From: Vibrio chagasii | GTDB lineage: Bacteria > Pseudomonadota > Gammaproteobacteria > Enterobacterales > Vibrionaceae | Assembly: GCF_024347355.1 (NCBI RefSeq) | Contig: NZ_AP025465.1 | Location: 2,294,001 to 2,358,000 of the forward strand | Direction: 5' to 3' | Length of the DNA stretch: 64,000 nt | Shown: positions 29,681 to 39,006 of the stretch, in pieces | Layout of the letters: each line of letters begins with the position of its first letter | Position numbering within the stretch: position 1 is the first letter of the stretch | Position numbers and translations under genes: made by a program | Notes under the pieces: model-generated | The model's database searches: none | What the model saw: the letters and a program-made list of their open reading frames with translations, nothing else | Told to the model about the DNA's origin: nothing

Positions 29681-30520
29681 TTAGCTGTCGTCTTCCGTAA
29701 AGTTCGTTGGTAACGTCGTTTTCATTTCGTTCCAGATCTGTGCACTTGCGATACCGTAATTACGAATAACCAAAGGCAAGTTTTCACGTTGGCCGCTTTC
29801 ACAGATAACAAACAGCTCTTTATAGAACTCCATCGCTAGGCGACGCGCTTCAGGATTAGAGAAGTAGTAGCTACCGATACGATCGTAAAGCTTACGTACG
29901 CCATTAAAGATCAGACCGTAAATTTGGTTACCTGAATGGAACGCTAAGCGTTGGAACAACATGTAGTCGTAAAAGTTAAACGCCTTCGCAATTAAGATCG
30001 TCTGACGTTTTGCTTCGTCTTTCTCTGTGTCTTCTTTAACTGCTTGCTTGATCTTGTCTGCATACGGAGACGAATCTAGGAAGTCATCCCATGTAGGTGC
30101 CGCAAGTAGCGCTTCACACGATTCAATCACATTACTGATTGTACGCTCTGAAGCCTCTTTATTTGCTTTGAATGCATAACGCATGAAAATCGGGCTGATA
30201 TTAGTACGAGCAGCAAGCAGGTCTTCTACCATCTTGCTTGCGTTATCAACATCCAGCGTCATTAGCGTATCAAGGATATGAAGGCCTGATGTCTCCATAA
30301 ACTGGTTAACTTTAGTTGGTTTGCCATGTTGGATTGTTAACCAACCATCACGAGCAAGACGTTGTAGTACTTCACGAAGCGTAGTACGTGTAACACCAAT
30401 TAGCTCAGAAAGCTCACGCTCTGCTGGCAAGATAGAACCTGGAGGGAAACGGCCATTCCAAATACTTTCAATGATATACTTTTCTGCAAATCCTGCCGGG
30501 CTCTTCGCCTTAATGACCAT
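29681..30520 (-). CDS. fadR: Fatty acid metabolism regulator FadR
   Basis: A 279-residue GntR-family regulator that represses fad genes and activates fabA/fabB; long-chain acyl-CoA releases it from DNA. The N-terminal winged helix includes [37 protein letters not shown] (start about residue 25). The acyl-CoA-binding domain follows. The protein is about 40 residues longer than E. coli FadR (239), and the extra block lies between residues about 135 and 180, the insertion described for Vibrio FadR that adds a second ligand site. It is divergent from nhaB, as in E. coli. Confidence 0.96.
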   Translation of the reverse strand: MVIKAKSPAGFAEKYIIESIWNGRFPPGSILPAERELSELIGVTRTTLREVLQRLARDGWLTIQHGKPTKVNQFMETSGLHILDTLMTLDVDNASKMVEDLLAARTNISPIFMRYAFKANKEASERTISNVIESCEALLAAPTWDDFLDSSPYADKIKQAVKEDTEKDEAKRQTILIAKAFNFYDYMLFQRLAFHSGNQIYGLIFNGVRKLYDRIGSYYFSNPEARRLAMEFYKELFVICESGQRENLPLVIRNYGIASAQIWNEMKTTLPTNFTEDDS

Positions 30521-31160
30521 CTACACTTCAATCCAATTAAATTATTTTCTTCTAATTTACTCATCATACCACTAGTAAAGGCGAGCGGAAACACCCTCAA
30601 AAATTTTACTCCCCCAAAACACCAATAGAGCTAAAGCTCTAAAGTTAAGCTCATGTTTCCGTCCAAGGTTTGCAAAGCAAGTCTATATAAACCAGCATTT
30701 CAACAAATAATTAACACAATAAATCTTCTTTAAAATCAACGATATTGGTCATATTTTCAAAGCCACCAAATTGCAACATTAAGTTGTAATAATCATATAT
30801 AAACCGTCTTTATTCTGTAAATTTCAATCATTTCGCTGAAATATTGATTCTAGTCGGTTTTTATCACATTTTAAGTGGTATGCTTCCGCTACTTTGATCG
30901 CGTTTCTCACACAAAAAAGAGGTATTTTAGGTGCTACAGGGCTTTTCCTGTTGACTAAATGTTATCTAAGAGTAGAGTTGCGCTCAAAAATAAGCAGTGC
31001 TTGAGTTTCTAAGGGAGTGACTTGGCAAGACCACAGAACGTTACATGGAATGTAGTTTTTCTAAGTCACTGTTAGTTATAGTTTTTAACACTTTCTATAG
31101 CTCGATTCTCAAAATGTTGTATTGCTTGTCTATTCATAATCAACATAAAAGAGTATTAAC
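30521..31160. other. Long intergenic region between fadR and nhaB
   Basis: About 640 AT-rich bases between divergent genes. A short frame at 31045-31248 overlaps the nhaB start and looks non-coding. The region must hold both promoters. I see no clear FadR operator, riboswitch or repeat in it. Confidence 0.5.
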
Positions 31161-32753
31161 ATGCCGATGTCTCTCGGAAACGCTTTTATCAAGAATTTCC
31201 TTGGTAAAGCTCCTGATTGGTATAAACTTGCCATCATTTCCTTTTTAATCATCAACCCGTTTGTTTTCTTCCTAGTTGACCCATTTGTTGCGGGCTGGCT
31301 ATTGGTGGTTGAGTTTATTTTCACCCTAGCTATGGCTCTCAAATGCTACCCTCTTCAACCGGGTGGCTTATTGGCAATTCAAGCCGTTGCGATTGGCATG
31401 ACCAAACCTGAAATGGTTTATCATGAGCTGCAAGCAAACCTTCCAGTATTACTCTTATTAGTATTCATGGTTGCCGGCATTTACTTCATGAAAGAACTTC
31501 TTCTGTTCATTTTCACGAAGATACTGCTCGGCATTCGTTCTAAGATCATGCTTTCTGTCGCCTTCTGTGTTGCAGCAGCATTCCTATCAGCTTTCCTAGA
31601 TGCACTAACTGTAATCGCCGTTGTGATCAGCGTGGCTGTGGGCTTCTACTCGATTTACCACAAAGTGGCATCGGGCAAAGGCTCTAACTCTGCACACGAC
31701 CATACTCACGATGAAGAAATCTCTGAACTAACTCGTGAAGACTTAGAAGACTACCGTGCTTTCTTACGTTCGCTACTGATGCACGCAGGTGTAGGTACTG
31801 CGCTAGGTGGTGTAATGACCATGGTTGGTGAACCACAAAACTTAGTTATCGCTAAACAAGCAGGCTGGGAATTCGGTGAGTTTATTATCCGTATGCTTCC
31901 TGTAACATTGCCTGTTTTCTTCTGCGGTATTCTAACTTGTGCGCTTGTCGAGAAATTCAAAGTATTCGGTTATGGCGCAAAGCTTCCAAACAACGTTCGC
32001 CAAATCCTAGTTGAGTTTGACAACAAAGAACGTGAAAACCGAACTAAACAAGATGTTGCAAAGCTTTGGGTTCAAAGTGCAATCGCAGTTTGGCTTATCG
32101 TTGGCTTGGCACTTCACGTTGCTGAAGTTGGTTTAATTGGTCTTTCAGTTATCATTTTAGCGACTGCGTTTACAGGTGTAATCGAAGAGCACTCTATGGG
32201 TAAAGCTTTTGAGGAAGCGCTACCATTTACTGCGCTTCTTGCTGTGTTCTTCGCTGTCGTTGCAGTAATTATCGACCAAGCACTATTTAAGCCAGTAATA
32301 GATGCGGTACTTCACGTTGAAGATAAAGGCACACAACTTGCCCTCTTCTATGTAGCCAACGGTATTCTATCGATGGTTTCAGATAACGTATTCGTAGGTA
32401 CGGTTTACATCAACGAAGTGAAAACTGCATTGATTGAAGGCATTATCACTCGTGACCAGTTCGACCTACTAGCTGTTGCTATCAACACAGGTACTAACCT
32501 ACCTTCAGTTGCAACACCAAACGGCCAAGCTGCGTTCCTATTCCTATTAACATCTGCACTTGCTCCGTTAATTCGACTGTCTTATGGCCGTATGGTAATC
32601 ATGGCGCTGCCATACACTATCGTGCTGGCACTGGTTGGTCTTGCAGGCATGATATACTTCGTGGAACCGATGACAGCGTGGTTCTATGACGCAGGCTGGA
32701 TCATTCAGCGTACAGGTGAAGCGGTTACTCCAGTGATATCTGGTGGTCACTAA
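31161..32753 (+). CDS. nhaB: Na+/H+ antiporter NhaB
   Basis: A 530-residue inner-membrane antiporter with about 12 membrane segments that expels sodium, important in marine bacteria. The start [22 protein letters not shown] is the family signature. Other conserved parts are [22 protein letters not shown], a [18 protein letters not shown] segment, [18 protein letters not shown], and [19 protein letters not shown] His/Asp-rich cytoplasmic loop (near 175-185) is present. Length is close to that of V. alginolyticus NhaB (528). Confidence 0.97.
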   Translation: MPMSLGNAFIKNFLGKAPDWYKLAIISFLIINPFVFFLVDPFVAGWLLVVEFIFTLAMALKCYPLQPGGLLAIQAVAIGMTKPEMVYHELQANLPVLLLLVFMVAGIYFMKELLLFIFTKILLGIRSKIMLSVAFCVAAAFLSAFLDALTVIAVVISVAVGFYSIYHKVASGKGSNSAHDHTHDEEISELTREDLEDYRAFLRSLLMHAGVGTALGGVMTMVGEPQNLVIAKQAGWEFGEFIIRMLPVTLPVFFCGILTCALVEKFKVFGYGAKLPNNVRQILVEFDNKERENRTKQDVAKLWVQSAIAVWLIVGLALHVAEVGLIGLSVIILATAFTGVIEEHSMGKAFEEALPFTALLAVFFAVVAVIIDQALFKPVIDAVLHVEDKGTQLALFYVANGILSMVSDNVFVGTVYINEVKTALIEGIITRDQFDLLAVAINTGTNLPSVATPNGQAAFLFLLTSALAPLIRLSYGRMVIMALPYTIVLALVGLAGMIYFVEPMTAWFYDAGWIIQRTGEAVTPVISGGH

Positions 32754-32884
32754 GCTACACACTGTGTCGCAAAGCACAAAATGTGTAACTCACTAATCAA
32801 AAATATTAGTTGATTAGGAAACTTATCCAAGATAAAAAGCTCTGAGTATTCAGGGCTTTTTTATTTTTAGACGGGATTTAATTC

Positions 32885-33409
32885 GTGAACTTTTTTGTAA
32901 TGCTCAAAGACTTCTCTAAGGGACGTTTATCTTGGCTTTTACTGCTGGCTTTTGTTGTATTTTTTGAGGCATGTGCCCTTTTCTTCCAGCATGTCACGAT
33001 GCTTGGCCCTTGTGTCATGTGTATCTATGAGCGTGTGGCAATGCTTTCTATTGGTGTCGCAGCAATCATAGGCGCCATTGCCCCTAATAACCCTGTATCG
33101 CGCTGGCTTGGCCTTGCTGGCTGGGGATTTGGCGCATACAAAGGTTTAACGTTGGCTTTGGAGCACGTTGATTACCAGTTCAATCCGTCTCCATTTGCGA
33201 CCTGTGACTTATTCGTAACCTTCCCTAGCTGGGCACCTCTAAACCAATGGGCTCCGTGGATGTTTGAAGCCTACGGCGACTGCAGTAAGGTCGTATGGCA
33301 GTTCTTGTCGCTTTCTATGCCGCAATGGCTTGTCATAATCTTTGCGGGCAACTTGGTAGCGTTCGGTTTCGTGGTAATTTCTCAATTCGTTAAATCTAAA
33401 AACAATTAG
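32885..33409 (+). CDS. dsbB: Disulfide bond formation protein B
   Basis: A 174-residue quinone-linked membrane oxidase that reoxidises DsbA. Four membrane helices, the first redox pair in GPCVMCIYERVAM (about residues 40-45) and the second loop pair in FATCDLFVTF and YGDCSKVVWQ (about 105 and 132). Family length is about 170-176. The TAG stop at 33407-33409 is made of the TA target site plus the first G of a MITE-like repeat, so the native C-terminus may have been slightly altered. Confidence 0.96.
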   Translation: MNFFVMLKDFSKGRLSWLLLLAFVVFFEACALFFQHVTMLGPCVMCIYERVAMLSIGVAAIIGAIAPNNPVSRWLGLAGWGFGAYKGLTLALEHVDYQFNPSPFATCDLFVTFPSWAPLNQWAPWMFEAYGDCSKVVWQFLSLSMPQWLVIIFAGNLVAFGFVVISQFVKSKNN

Positions 33410-33687
33410 GGCGTGTTGACCTTTCGTAGTTAAACTTTGTTCGGATGGGGACGCCTAGTCAAAAGCGTTTTAATCGCGGCGAGGGAGAAGTAGCCTAGTC
33501 ATTCTAAGCAAATCTCCCTCAACAAAGAGTAAAACGCTTTTAGCCAAACCTTCCGGGCAGCGTTTGCTGGTCATTTCTACTACGTTATCGGCTTCTCATG
33601 TAGACTAGCTACACATCAAAGCCTCTGCCTTGTATAAATCCCCAGCAATTCGCTGCAAAAATCAGCTCGAAAGATCAACACGCCCTA
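33407..33687 (-). mobile_element. MITE-like repeat, copy 2 (inverted relative to copy 1)
   Basis: A 281-base element with the same termini as copy 1 (GGGCGTGTTGACCTTTCG / CGAAAGATCAACACGCCC) and TA on each side. Its reverse complement aligns closely with 29300-29567 over nearly its whole length, with an extra segment near the left end. It begins exactly at the dsbB stop codon. Confidence 0.85.
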
Positions 33688-33710
33688 GTCACTCACGCTT
33701 TACAAAAACT

Positions 33711-33737
33711 AAAAAGTCGACCTTAGGGTCGACTTTT
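33711..33737. terminator. Bidirectional intrinsic terminator
   Basis: AAAAAGTCGACC / GGTCGACTTTTT with a short loop, between dsbB (plus) and the SEC-C protein gene (minus). Confidence 0.88.
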
Positions 33738-33778
33738 TAGTATCGGGTCTGTCTTACGCTTTAGAGCGCAGTAAACGA

Positions 33779-34399
33779 TTAACTGTTCTTACCACAGCAT
33801 TGCTTGAACTTTTTACCGCTTTCACACGGACAAGCATCGTTACGACCGATATCTTTAAATGGATTCACGCTCTGCGACTTATTACCGAGCATCGCTTCAT
33901 CAGCAGCCAATGCAACCTCAGAAATCATTAAGTCAACTTGGCCAACAAGATCAGCAAGTGCTGGCGGGTTCTCTAGTCCAGCCGTCACCATTTGCTGCTG
34001 AGTCTGCTCTTCATCAATCGCAAGCATCAATGTCGTCAGTAAAGCTTGTAGCATACGTAGTGTGCCATCAGCGACACTCACAGTTTGCCATTGCTCTTCA
34101 ACGGTTGGCCACACCATCATGAAGCCTTCTGCGAAATCAGCGAACAGCTCGGTAAAATCGCCTTCAGAAAGTACATCTGTAAGTAAGTATTCACTACGCT
34201 GAATAAGATTGTGTTGGCGATTGATCTGTTCTGTCACGATTGCCACAAGCGCTTCACCTGCTTCTGGAGCAATGATCGCAAGCCACGCTTCAGGCTCTAG
34301 CGGCTTAGTGGCTAGGTTAGAAGCAAGAATGGCCCCTTCAAAAAACTGCGGGGTAATGTCTGTAATTGATTCTGGTAGGCTTAATAATTGATATGTCAT
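33779..34399 (-). CDS. YecA/UPF0149-like protein with C-terminal SEC-C motif
   Basis: A 206-residue protein with an N-terminal helical UPF0149-type domain (about 10-150, [30 protein letters not shown]) and a C-terminal zinc-binding SEC-C motif: [23 protein letters not shown] motifs occur at the end of SecA and in E. coli YecA, which binds SecA and ribosomes. A role at the Sec machinery is therefore possible but is inference. It is a single-gene unit between dsbB and dusC. Confidence 0.85.
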   Translation of the reverse strand: MTYQLLSLPESITDITPQFFEGAILASNLATKPLEPEAWLAIIAPEAGEALVAIVTEQINRQHNLIQRSEYLLTDVLSEGDFTELFADFAEGFMMVWPTVEEQWQTVSVADGTLRMLQALLTTLMLAIDEEQTQQQMVTAGLENPPALADLVGQVDLMISEVALAADEAMLGNKSQSVNPFKDIGRNDACPCESGKKFKQCCGKNS

Positions 34400-34579
34400 G
34401 AAAGCTCTGGATATTGGGGCATTTTCAATATTATAACGCTATCACGTGCGATATGTCGCCTTTAACCCATAGAGCCGCTCTCCATATAGGCAAAGCCACA
34501 CTCATAGTGACAAACATGTAGGCAAGCCGTACAATCACGCCTCTTTATTTTCAGGACAGAGATGTTTCGGTAGATCAGC

Positions 34580-35536
34580 ATGCGAGTAATACTTGGCCCT
34601 ATGGAGGGCGTTCTAGACCACCTAATGCGTGAAATTCTCACTGAGCTCAATGATTACGATCTCTGCGTAACCGAATTCGTGCGTGTTACTGATCAACTAT
34701 TGCCGCCGCATGTATTCCATCGCTTGTGCCCTGAGCTTCATCAAGGCTCTCAAACGATGGCGGGCGTTCCTGTCCATGTACAGTTACTCGGTCAACACCC
34801 GAAATGGATGGCAGAAAATGCGATTCAAGCTGCGAACCTTGGTGCCAAAGGTATCGATCTAAACTTCGGTTGCCCAGCAAAAGCGGTAAATAAGAGTAAC
34901 GGTGGCGCATCTTTACTGAAAGAACCTGAGCTTATCTACCAAGTTGTTAAAGCGACCCGAGAAGCCGTTCCTGAGCACATCCCTGTTTCCGCTAAAATTC
35001 GTTTAGGCTGGGAACACCCAGATGAGTGCTTTGAGATTGTCGATGCGATTGAACAAGCCAAAGCGGACGAACTGACGGTTCATGCAAGAACCAAAACCGG
35101 TGGCTACAAGGCAAGTGAAATCAAGTGGGATTACATTAATCAGATCCGCCAGAAGACATCGCTACCTTTGATCGCGAATGGCGAAATATGGAATTATCAA
35201 GACGGTCAAGATTGCATTAAAACGACAGGTGTCGATTCACTCATGGTATGCCGAGGCGCATTCAACGTTCCAAACCTTGGTAACGTGGTCAAGCACAACC
35301 ACCAGCCAATGCCATGGATAGAGGTTATTGCTCTGCTGTTGCGCTATTCAGAGTTCGAAATTGAGGGCGATAAAGGTCTTTACTATCCAAACCGTGTAAA
35401 ACAGTGGTTTGTGTACCTGCGTAAAGAGTACCCAGAAGCGGAAGAACTGTTCCGAGAAATCAGAACCTACAAAAAAGCCGCGCCTATTGTCGAGCAGATC
35501 AAACGCCACCAAGAGCTGTACAATCAGCCTGCATAG
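34580..35536 (+). CDS. dusC: tRNA-dihydrouridine(16) synthase
   Basis: A 318-residue FMN enzyme that reduces uridine 16 of tRNA. It opens MRVILGPMEGVLDHLMREIL, the DusC-specific start. The catalytic cysteine is in LNFGCPAKAVNKSNGGASLL near residue 98, and the flavin-site HARTKTGGYKA and ANGEIWN motifs follow. The C-terminal helical domain (from about 245) fits the RNA-binding domain of DusC. It has about 180 bases of upstream sequence and stands alone. Confidence 0.94.
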   Translation: MRVILGPMEGVLDHLMREILTELNDYDLCVTEFVRVTDQLLPPHVFHRLCPELHQGSQTMAGVPVHVQLLGQHPKWMAENAIQAANLGAKGIDLNFGCPAKAVNKSNGGASLLKEPELIYQVVKATREAVPEHIPVSAKIRLGWEHPDECFEIVDAIEQAKADELTVHARTKTGGYKASEIKWDYINQIRQKTSLPLIANGEIWNYQDGQDCIKTTGVDSLMVCRGAFNVPNLGNVVKHNHQPMPWIEVIALLLRYSEFEIEGDKGLYYPNRVKQWFVYLRKEYPEAEELFREIRTYKKAAPIVEQIKRHQELYNQPA

Positions 35537-35634
35537 CTCTCCCCTCTCGAACTGTCTATTTAAGCATTTCGACTGAACAACGTGGCTAGAATTCAATACG
35601 ATCTTTACCGGTCGTTATAGCCACGTAAAGCTTC

Positions 35635-36603
35635 TCATTGCTGATGTAGCTTCGCTCGTTCCACCACAGATTCAGGTATCGTCACACCCAATTTTTGAGC
35701 AGCCTCTAAGTTCACCACCAATTGCGAACTCTGGGCAGTCTTTACACTCAACTTGCCAGGCTTTTGCCCGTTCAAAATCGCGGCAACATAATCGGCGGTT
35801 TGTACACCAACGTCGTAATAATCAAGGCCCAAACCTGCTATAGCTCCCTTGCTAACATAAGACATCGCACCCGCCACTACCGGAATGCCCTCTTGGCTTG
35901 CCGCTTTAATAAGGCCTTCCACACCACTAGCCACCGTATTGTCGGTCAGCGCATAGATGACATCAGATCGCTTTGCCAATAATTCTGCTTTTGATTCCAC
36001 ATCTTCGATGGTCAACGCTTTTTCAGTATGAAGCTCATAGCCAAAGTCTCGGCTTGCTTTCTTCAGTAACGCAATTAAGGCGACAGCGTTCGATTCAGCC
36101 GGGTTATAAACCACACCGATGGAGTTAGCCTCTGGCAACAACTCTTTGATCAATGAGACATGCTGAACAATCGGGGATAGATCAGAAAGACCGGTTACAT
36201 TTCGCCCTGGTTTTTCGAGTTGTTTGACAAGCCTTGCACCGATAGGATCTGTGACAGCCGTGAACACGATAGGAATAGACCGAGTTGCCGAAACCAGCGC
36301 CTGTGAGCTTGGCGTCGCGATACCGACCAACACATGAGGATTTTCGCTGACGAGCTCTCTGGCTATTTTCGCTGCCTGCGCTGGATTGCCTTCCGCCATT
36401 TCGTAAGAAAACTCGAGATTTTTCCCAGGCTCATAACCTTTTGCTCTTAGCCCTTCAAGAAGCCCTAAACGTGTCGCGTTTAAATCTGGGTGATCGACCA
36501 CTTGTGACACCGACACTTTCGCAATGTTTGCCATCACACTGCTAGTCCATAGCAGCAGAGAACAGCTCAAAACTGCCGTTAATACTTTTTTTACTAAACC
36601 CAT
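35635..36603 (-). CDS. ABC transporter substrate-binding protein (ABC_sub_bind family)
   Basis: A 322-residue periplasmic binding protein with a signal peptide (VKKVLTAVLSCSLLLWTSS-VMA, cut near residue 25). The body matches the BMP/LivK-like ABC_sub_bind family: HPDLNATRLGLLEGLRAKGY, EYEMAEGN-type SYEMAEGNPAQAAKIAREL, VGIATPSSQALVSAT, PIVFTAVTDPIGARLV, and the late GLDYYDVGVQTADYVAAIL. Relatives (TrpX-like) bind amino acids or similar ligands together with a permease and an ATPase. No transporter partner genes adjoin it, so it is an orphan. The ligand is unknown. Confidence 0.85.
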   Translation of the reverse strand: MGLVKKVLTAVLSCSLLLWTSSVMANIAKVSVSQVVDHPDLNATRLGLLEGLRAKGYEPGKNLEFSYEMAEGNPAQAAKIARELVSENPHVLVGIATPSSQALVSATRSIPIVFTAVTDPIGARLVKQLEKPGRNVTGLSDLSPIVQHVSLIKELLPEANSIGVVYNPAESNAVALIALLKKASRDFGYELHTEKALTIEDVESKAELLAKRSDVIYALTDNTVASGVEGLIKAASQEGIPVVAGAMSYVSKGAIAGLGLDYYDVGVQTADYVAAILNGQKPGKLSVKTAQSSQLVVNLEAAQKLGVTIPESVVERAKLHQQ

Positions 36604-36873
36604 TCACACTCCCTGAATCAAGCTTCCATTGTTATTGCTCGATCAAAGAGAACAACATCAAATCACTATTGATATTATTACCAGTAACAATTGATAACTT
36701 GAAGTGATATTTAACAAAAACACAACAAGGCTCGAATTATGCGAGGAAAGCTAGGTTTGCTTTGGGATACGATAAGAAATGGGGTGAATAAGATATGCAA
36801 GTGTTAGCTCTGAGAGCAAGCAAGTATGTAGAATATCGATGCTCTCAGGCCTATAGGGAGATGTGAGGTGTTT

Positions 36874-37326
36874 TTAGAACCAGCGCTCCATTGACGACTT
36901 GTCTAACTGACGAAAAGCGCGGTTAAGGATAATGGCTAATTCTTTATAACGAGGGCGCGGCTTCATCGGCTCTAACGCGAACCCAGTGTCAGTGATCTTT
37001 TCGTGTAACTCTCGATACCAAGAGACCAAAGCCGGCGGAAGTTGAGTGTTTGAACGGTTACCTAACCACCACATGCCTTGAAGTGGCAAGCTAATAGCGA
37101 ACAAAGCCATGACCACAGCTTGTGGCATTGCTTGGTAATTATTAAAAACCATTTGCGTAAGAACACTGATAGCAGCGATCGCAGGCATTACCTTAACACC
37201 AAAGCGCGTCGCTTTAATGATGCGTTGCTCTGGGAAAATAGCGTTTAACTCTTTTCGAACAGGCCAGAGATCCATGTACTTTTGGCCATCTTTTAAACTG
37301 CCAGCTAAACCAACTCTATTGCTCAT
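36874..37326 (-). CDS. yfbV: UPF0208 membrane protein YfbV
   Basis: A 150-residue inner-membrane protein of the YfbV family with two membrane segments (about 48-67 and 70-90). It opens with a soluble segment containing [33 protein letters not shown], which spans roughly residues 10-43. E. coli YfbV has been linked to the insulation of the terminus macrodomain. It is divergent from ackA, the same arrangement as in E. coli. Confidence 0.93.
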   Translation of the reverse strand: MSNRVGLAGSLKDGQKYMDLWPVRKELNAIFPEQRIIKATRFGVKVMPAIAAISVLTQMVFNNYQAMPQAVVMALFAISLPLQGMWWLGNRSNTQLPPALVSWYRELHEKITDTGFALEPMKPRPRYKELAIILNRAFRQLDKSSMERWF

Positions 37327-37670
37327 ATGAGTCTCCCATTAAAAAAAAGTTGAAATCATCAACTAAAAACACAAAAATTTGACGAAAAATAATATTCTTT
37401 CAAATTTTTTTGTTATATTTGCACAATATCGCTATTATTTGCAGACCTCAATCTCATTGTTGCCCTTATTTACAATTTAAGCAACTTTGAGAAGACTTCT
37501 GCAAGGAATGCACAAGCCGCTTTTGCTTAAAAAGTGCGCTTTCACTTTAATACGGAAATTAACGTTTTTTTGACCAAGGTTAGTACGCAAGCTAGCGAGC
37601 TTCGTCTATTCTTGAGATTAATTTTCATCCTTAACTGATTTCGATCAGAAAAATTAACAGGTAGTCATTA
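37327..37670. other. Intergenic region between yfbV and ackA
   Basis: About 340 AT-rich bases between divergent genes, with the ackA ribosome binding site ACAGGTAG before its ATG. ackA promoters of enterics respond to FNR and ArcA. A TTGATTTCGATCAGAA-like sequence is visible near 37635, which resembles an FNR box (TTGAT-N4-ATCAA) with one arm imperfect. I do not call it firmly. Confidence 0.4.
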
Positions 37671-38867
37671 ATGTCTAAGCTAGTTTTAGTTTTAAACTGT
37701 GGTAGTTCTTCTCTTAAATTCGCTGTTGTTGATGCAGAAACAGGTGCAGAGCACCTAACTGGTCTTGCTGAGTGTCTAGGTCTTCCAGAAGCTCGTATGA
37801 AGTGGAAACTTGACGGCAAGCACGAAGCACAACTAGGCGCGGGCGCAGCTCACGTAGAAGCACTATCTTTCATGGTAGAAACTATTCTTGCTTCTAAGCC
37901 TGAGCTTAAAGCTAACCTTGGCGCTATCGGTCACCGTATCGTACACGGCGGCGAGCAGTTCACTCAATCTGCACTAATCACAGATGACGTTCTTAAGGGT
38001 ATTCAAGACGCTGCGACTTTCGCACCTCTTCACAACCCAGCTCACCTAATCGGTATCGAAGCTGCTCAACAGAACTTCCCAGGCCTTAAAAACGTTGCTG
38101 TATTTGACACTGCGTTCCACCAAACAATGCCTTCTGAGTCTTACCTATACGCTCTACCGTACAACCTGTACAAAGAGCACGGCATCCGTCGTTACGGCAT
38201 GCACGGTACTTCTCACCTATTCATCACTCGTGAAGTTGCAGGCCTACTAAACAAGCCAGTTGAAGAAGTTAACATCATCAACTGTCACCTAGGTAACGGC
38301 GCTTCTGTATGTGCAATCAAGAACGGTAAATCTGTAGATACTTCTATGGGCCTTACTCCTCTTGAAGGTCTAGTAATGGGTACTCGTTGTGGTGACCTAG
38401 ATCCTGCAATCATCTTCCACCTACACGACGCTCTTGGCTACTCTGTTGAAGAAATCAACAACATGCTAACTAAAGAGTCTGGTCTTGCTGGTCTAACTGA
38501 AGTGACTTCTGACTGTCGTTTCGTTGAAGACAACTACGGTGAGAAAGAAGAAGCAACTCGTGCAATGGACGTGTTCTGTCACCGTCTAGCTAAATACGTT
38601 GCTGGTTACACTGCAACTCTAGAAGGTCGTCTAGACGCAATCACTTTCACTGGCGGCATCGGCGAGAACTCTGGCCCAATCCGTGAAATGGTTCTAAACC
38701 GCCTAGGCATCTTCGGCATCGAAGTTGACGGTGAAGCTAACCTTAAAGCTCGTTTCGGCGGCGAAGGTACTATCACTACAGCTAACAGCCGTATCCCTGC
38801 AATGGTTATCTCTACTAACGAAGAGCTAGTAATTGCTGAAGACACTGCGAAACTAGCAGGTCTTTAA
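37671..38867 (+). CDS. ackA: Acetate kinase
   Basis: A 398-residue kinase that converts acetyl phosphate and ADP to acetate and ATP. Conserved motifs: [13 protein letters not shown] near residue 6, [14 protein letters not shown] near 88, [52 protein letters not shown], and [14 protein letters not shown] near 325. Strong codon bias indicates high expression. It precedes pta, from which it is separated by hairpins. Confidence 0.98.
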   Translation: MSKLVLVLNCGSSSLKFAVVDAETGAEHLTGLAECLGLPEARMKWKLDGKHEAQLGAGAAHVEALSFMVETILASKPELKANLGAIGHRIVHGGEQFTQSALITDDVLKGIQDAATFAPLHNPAHLIGIEAAQQNFPGLKNVAVFDTAFHQTMPSESYLYALPYNLYKEHGIRRYGMHGTSHLFITREVAGLLNKPVEEVNIINCHLGNGASVCAIKNGKSVDTSMGLTPLEGLVMGTRCGDLDPAIIFHLHDALGYSVEEINNMLTKESGLAGLTEVTSDCRFVEDNYGEKEEATRAMDVFCHRLAKYVAGYTATLEGRLDAITFTGGIGENSGPIREMVLNRLGIFGIEVDGEANLKARFGGEGTITTANSRIPAMVISTNEELVIAEDTAKLAGL

Positions 38868-38877
38868 TCAAATTTAG

Positions 38878-38981
38878 GACCGCAGGCTTTAACGAGTCGG
38901 CGGTCTTTTGATAAAAATGGGGCTCAGCTTCTATTCCTATTCCTACCCTTAAATAGGAATATGAAGTTGAGCTTTTTTAAT
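38878..38981 (+). terminator. Hairpins between ackA and pta
   Basis: GACCGC / GCGGTC followed by TTTTG (38878-38909), then a larger hairpin pairing GGGCTCAGCTTC and ATTCCTATTC with ATAGGAATATGAAGTTGAGC, followed by TTTTTT (38920-38981). Both could reduce transcription into pta, so pta would depend on read-through or its own promoter. Confidence 0.65.
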
Positions 38982-39006
38982 CCAATAGCTAAAGGTACTC
39001 ATACGA

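Noticed and set aside
31045..31248. 67-residue frame overlapping the nhaB start
   Set aside because: No ribosome binding site and it runs into nhaB in another frame; more likely part of the leader.
37630..37650. FNR-like box before ackA
   Set aside because: Only one half-site fits; the other arm has mismatches, so I kept it as a remark in the intergenic entry.
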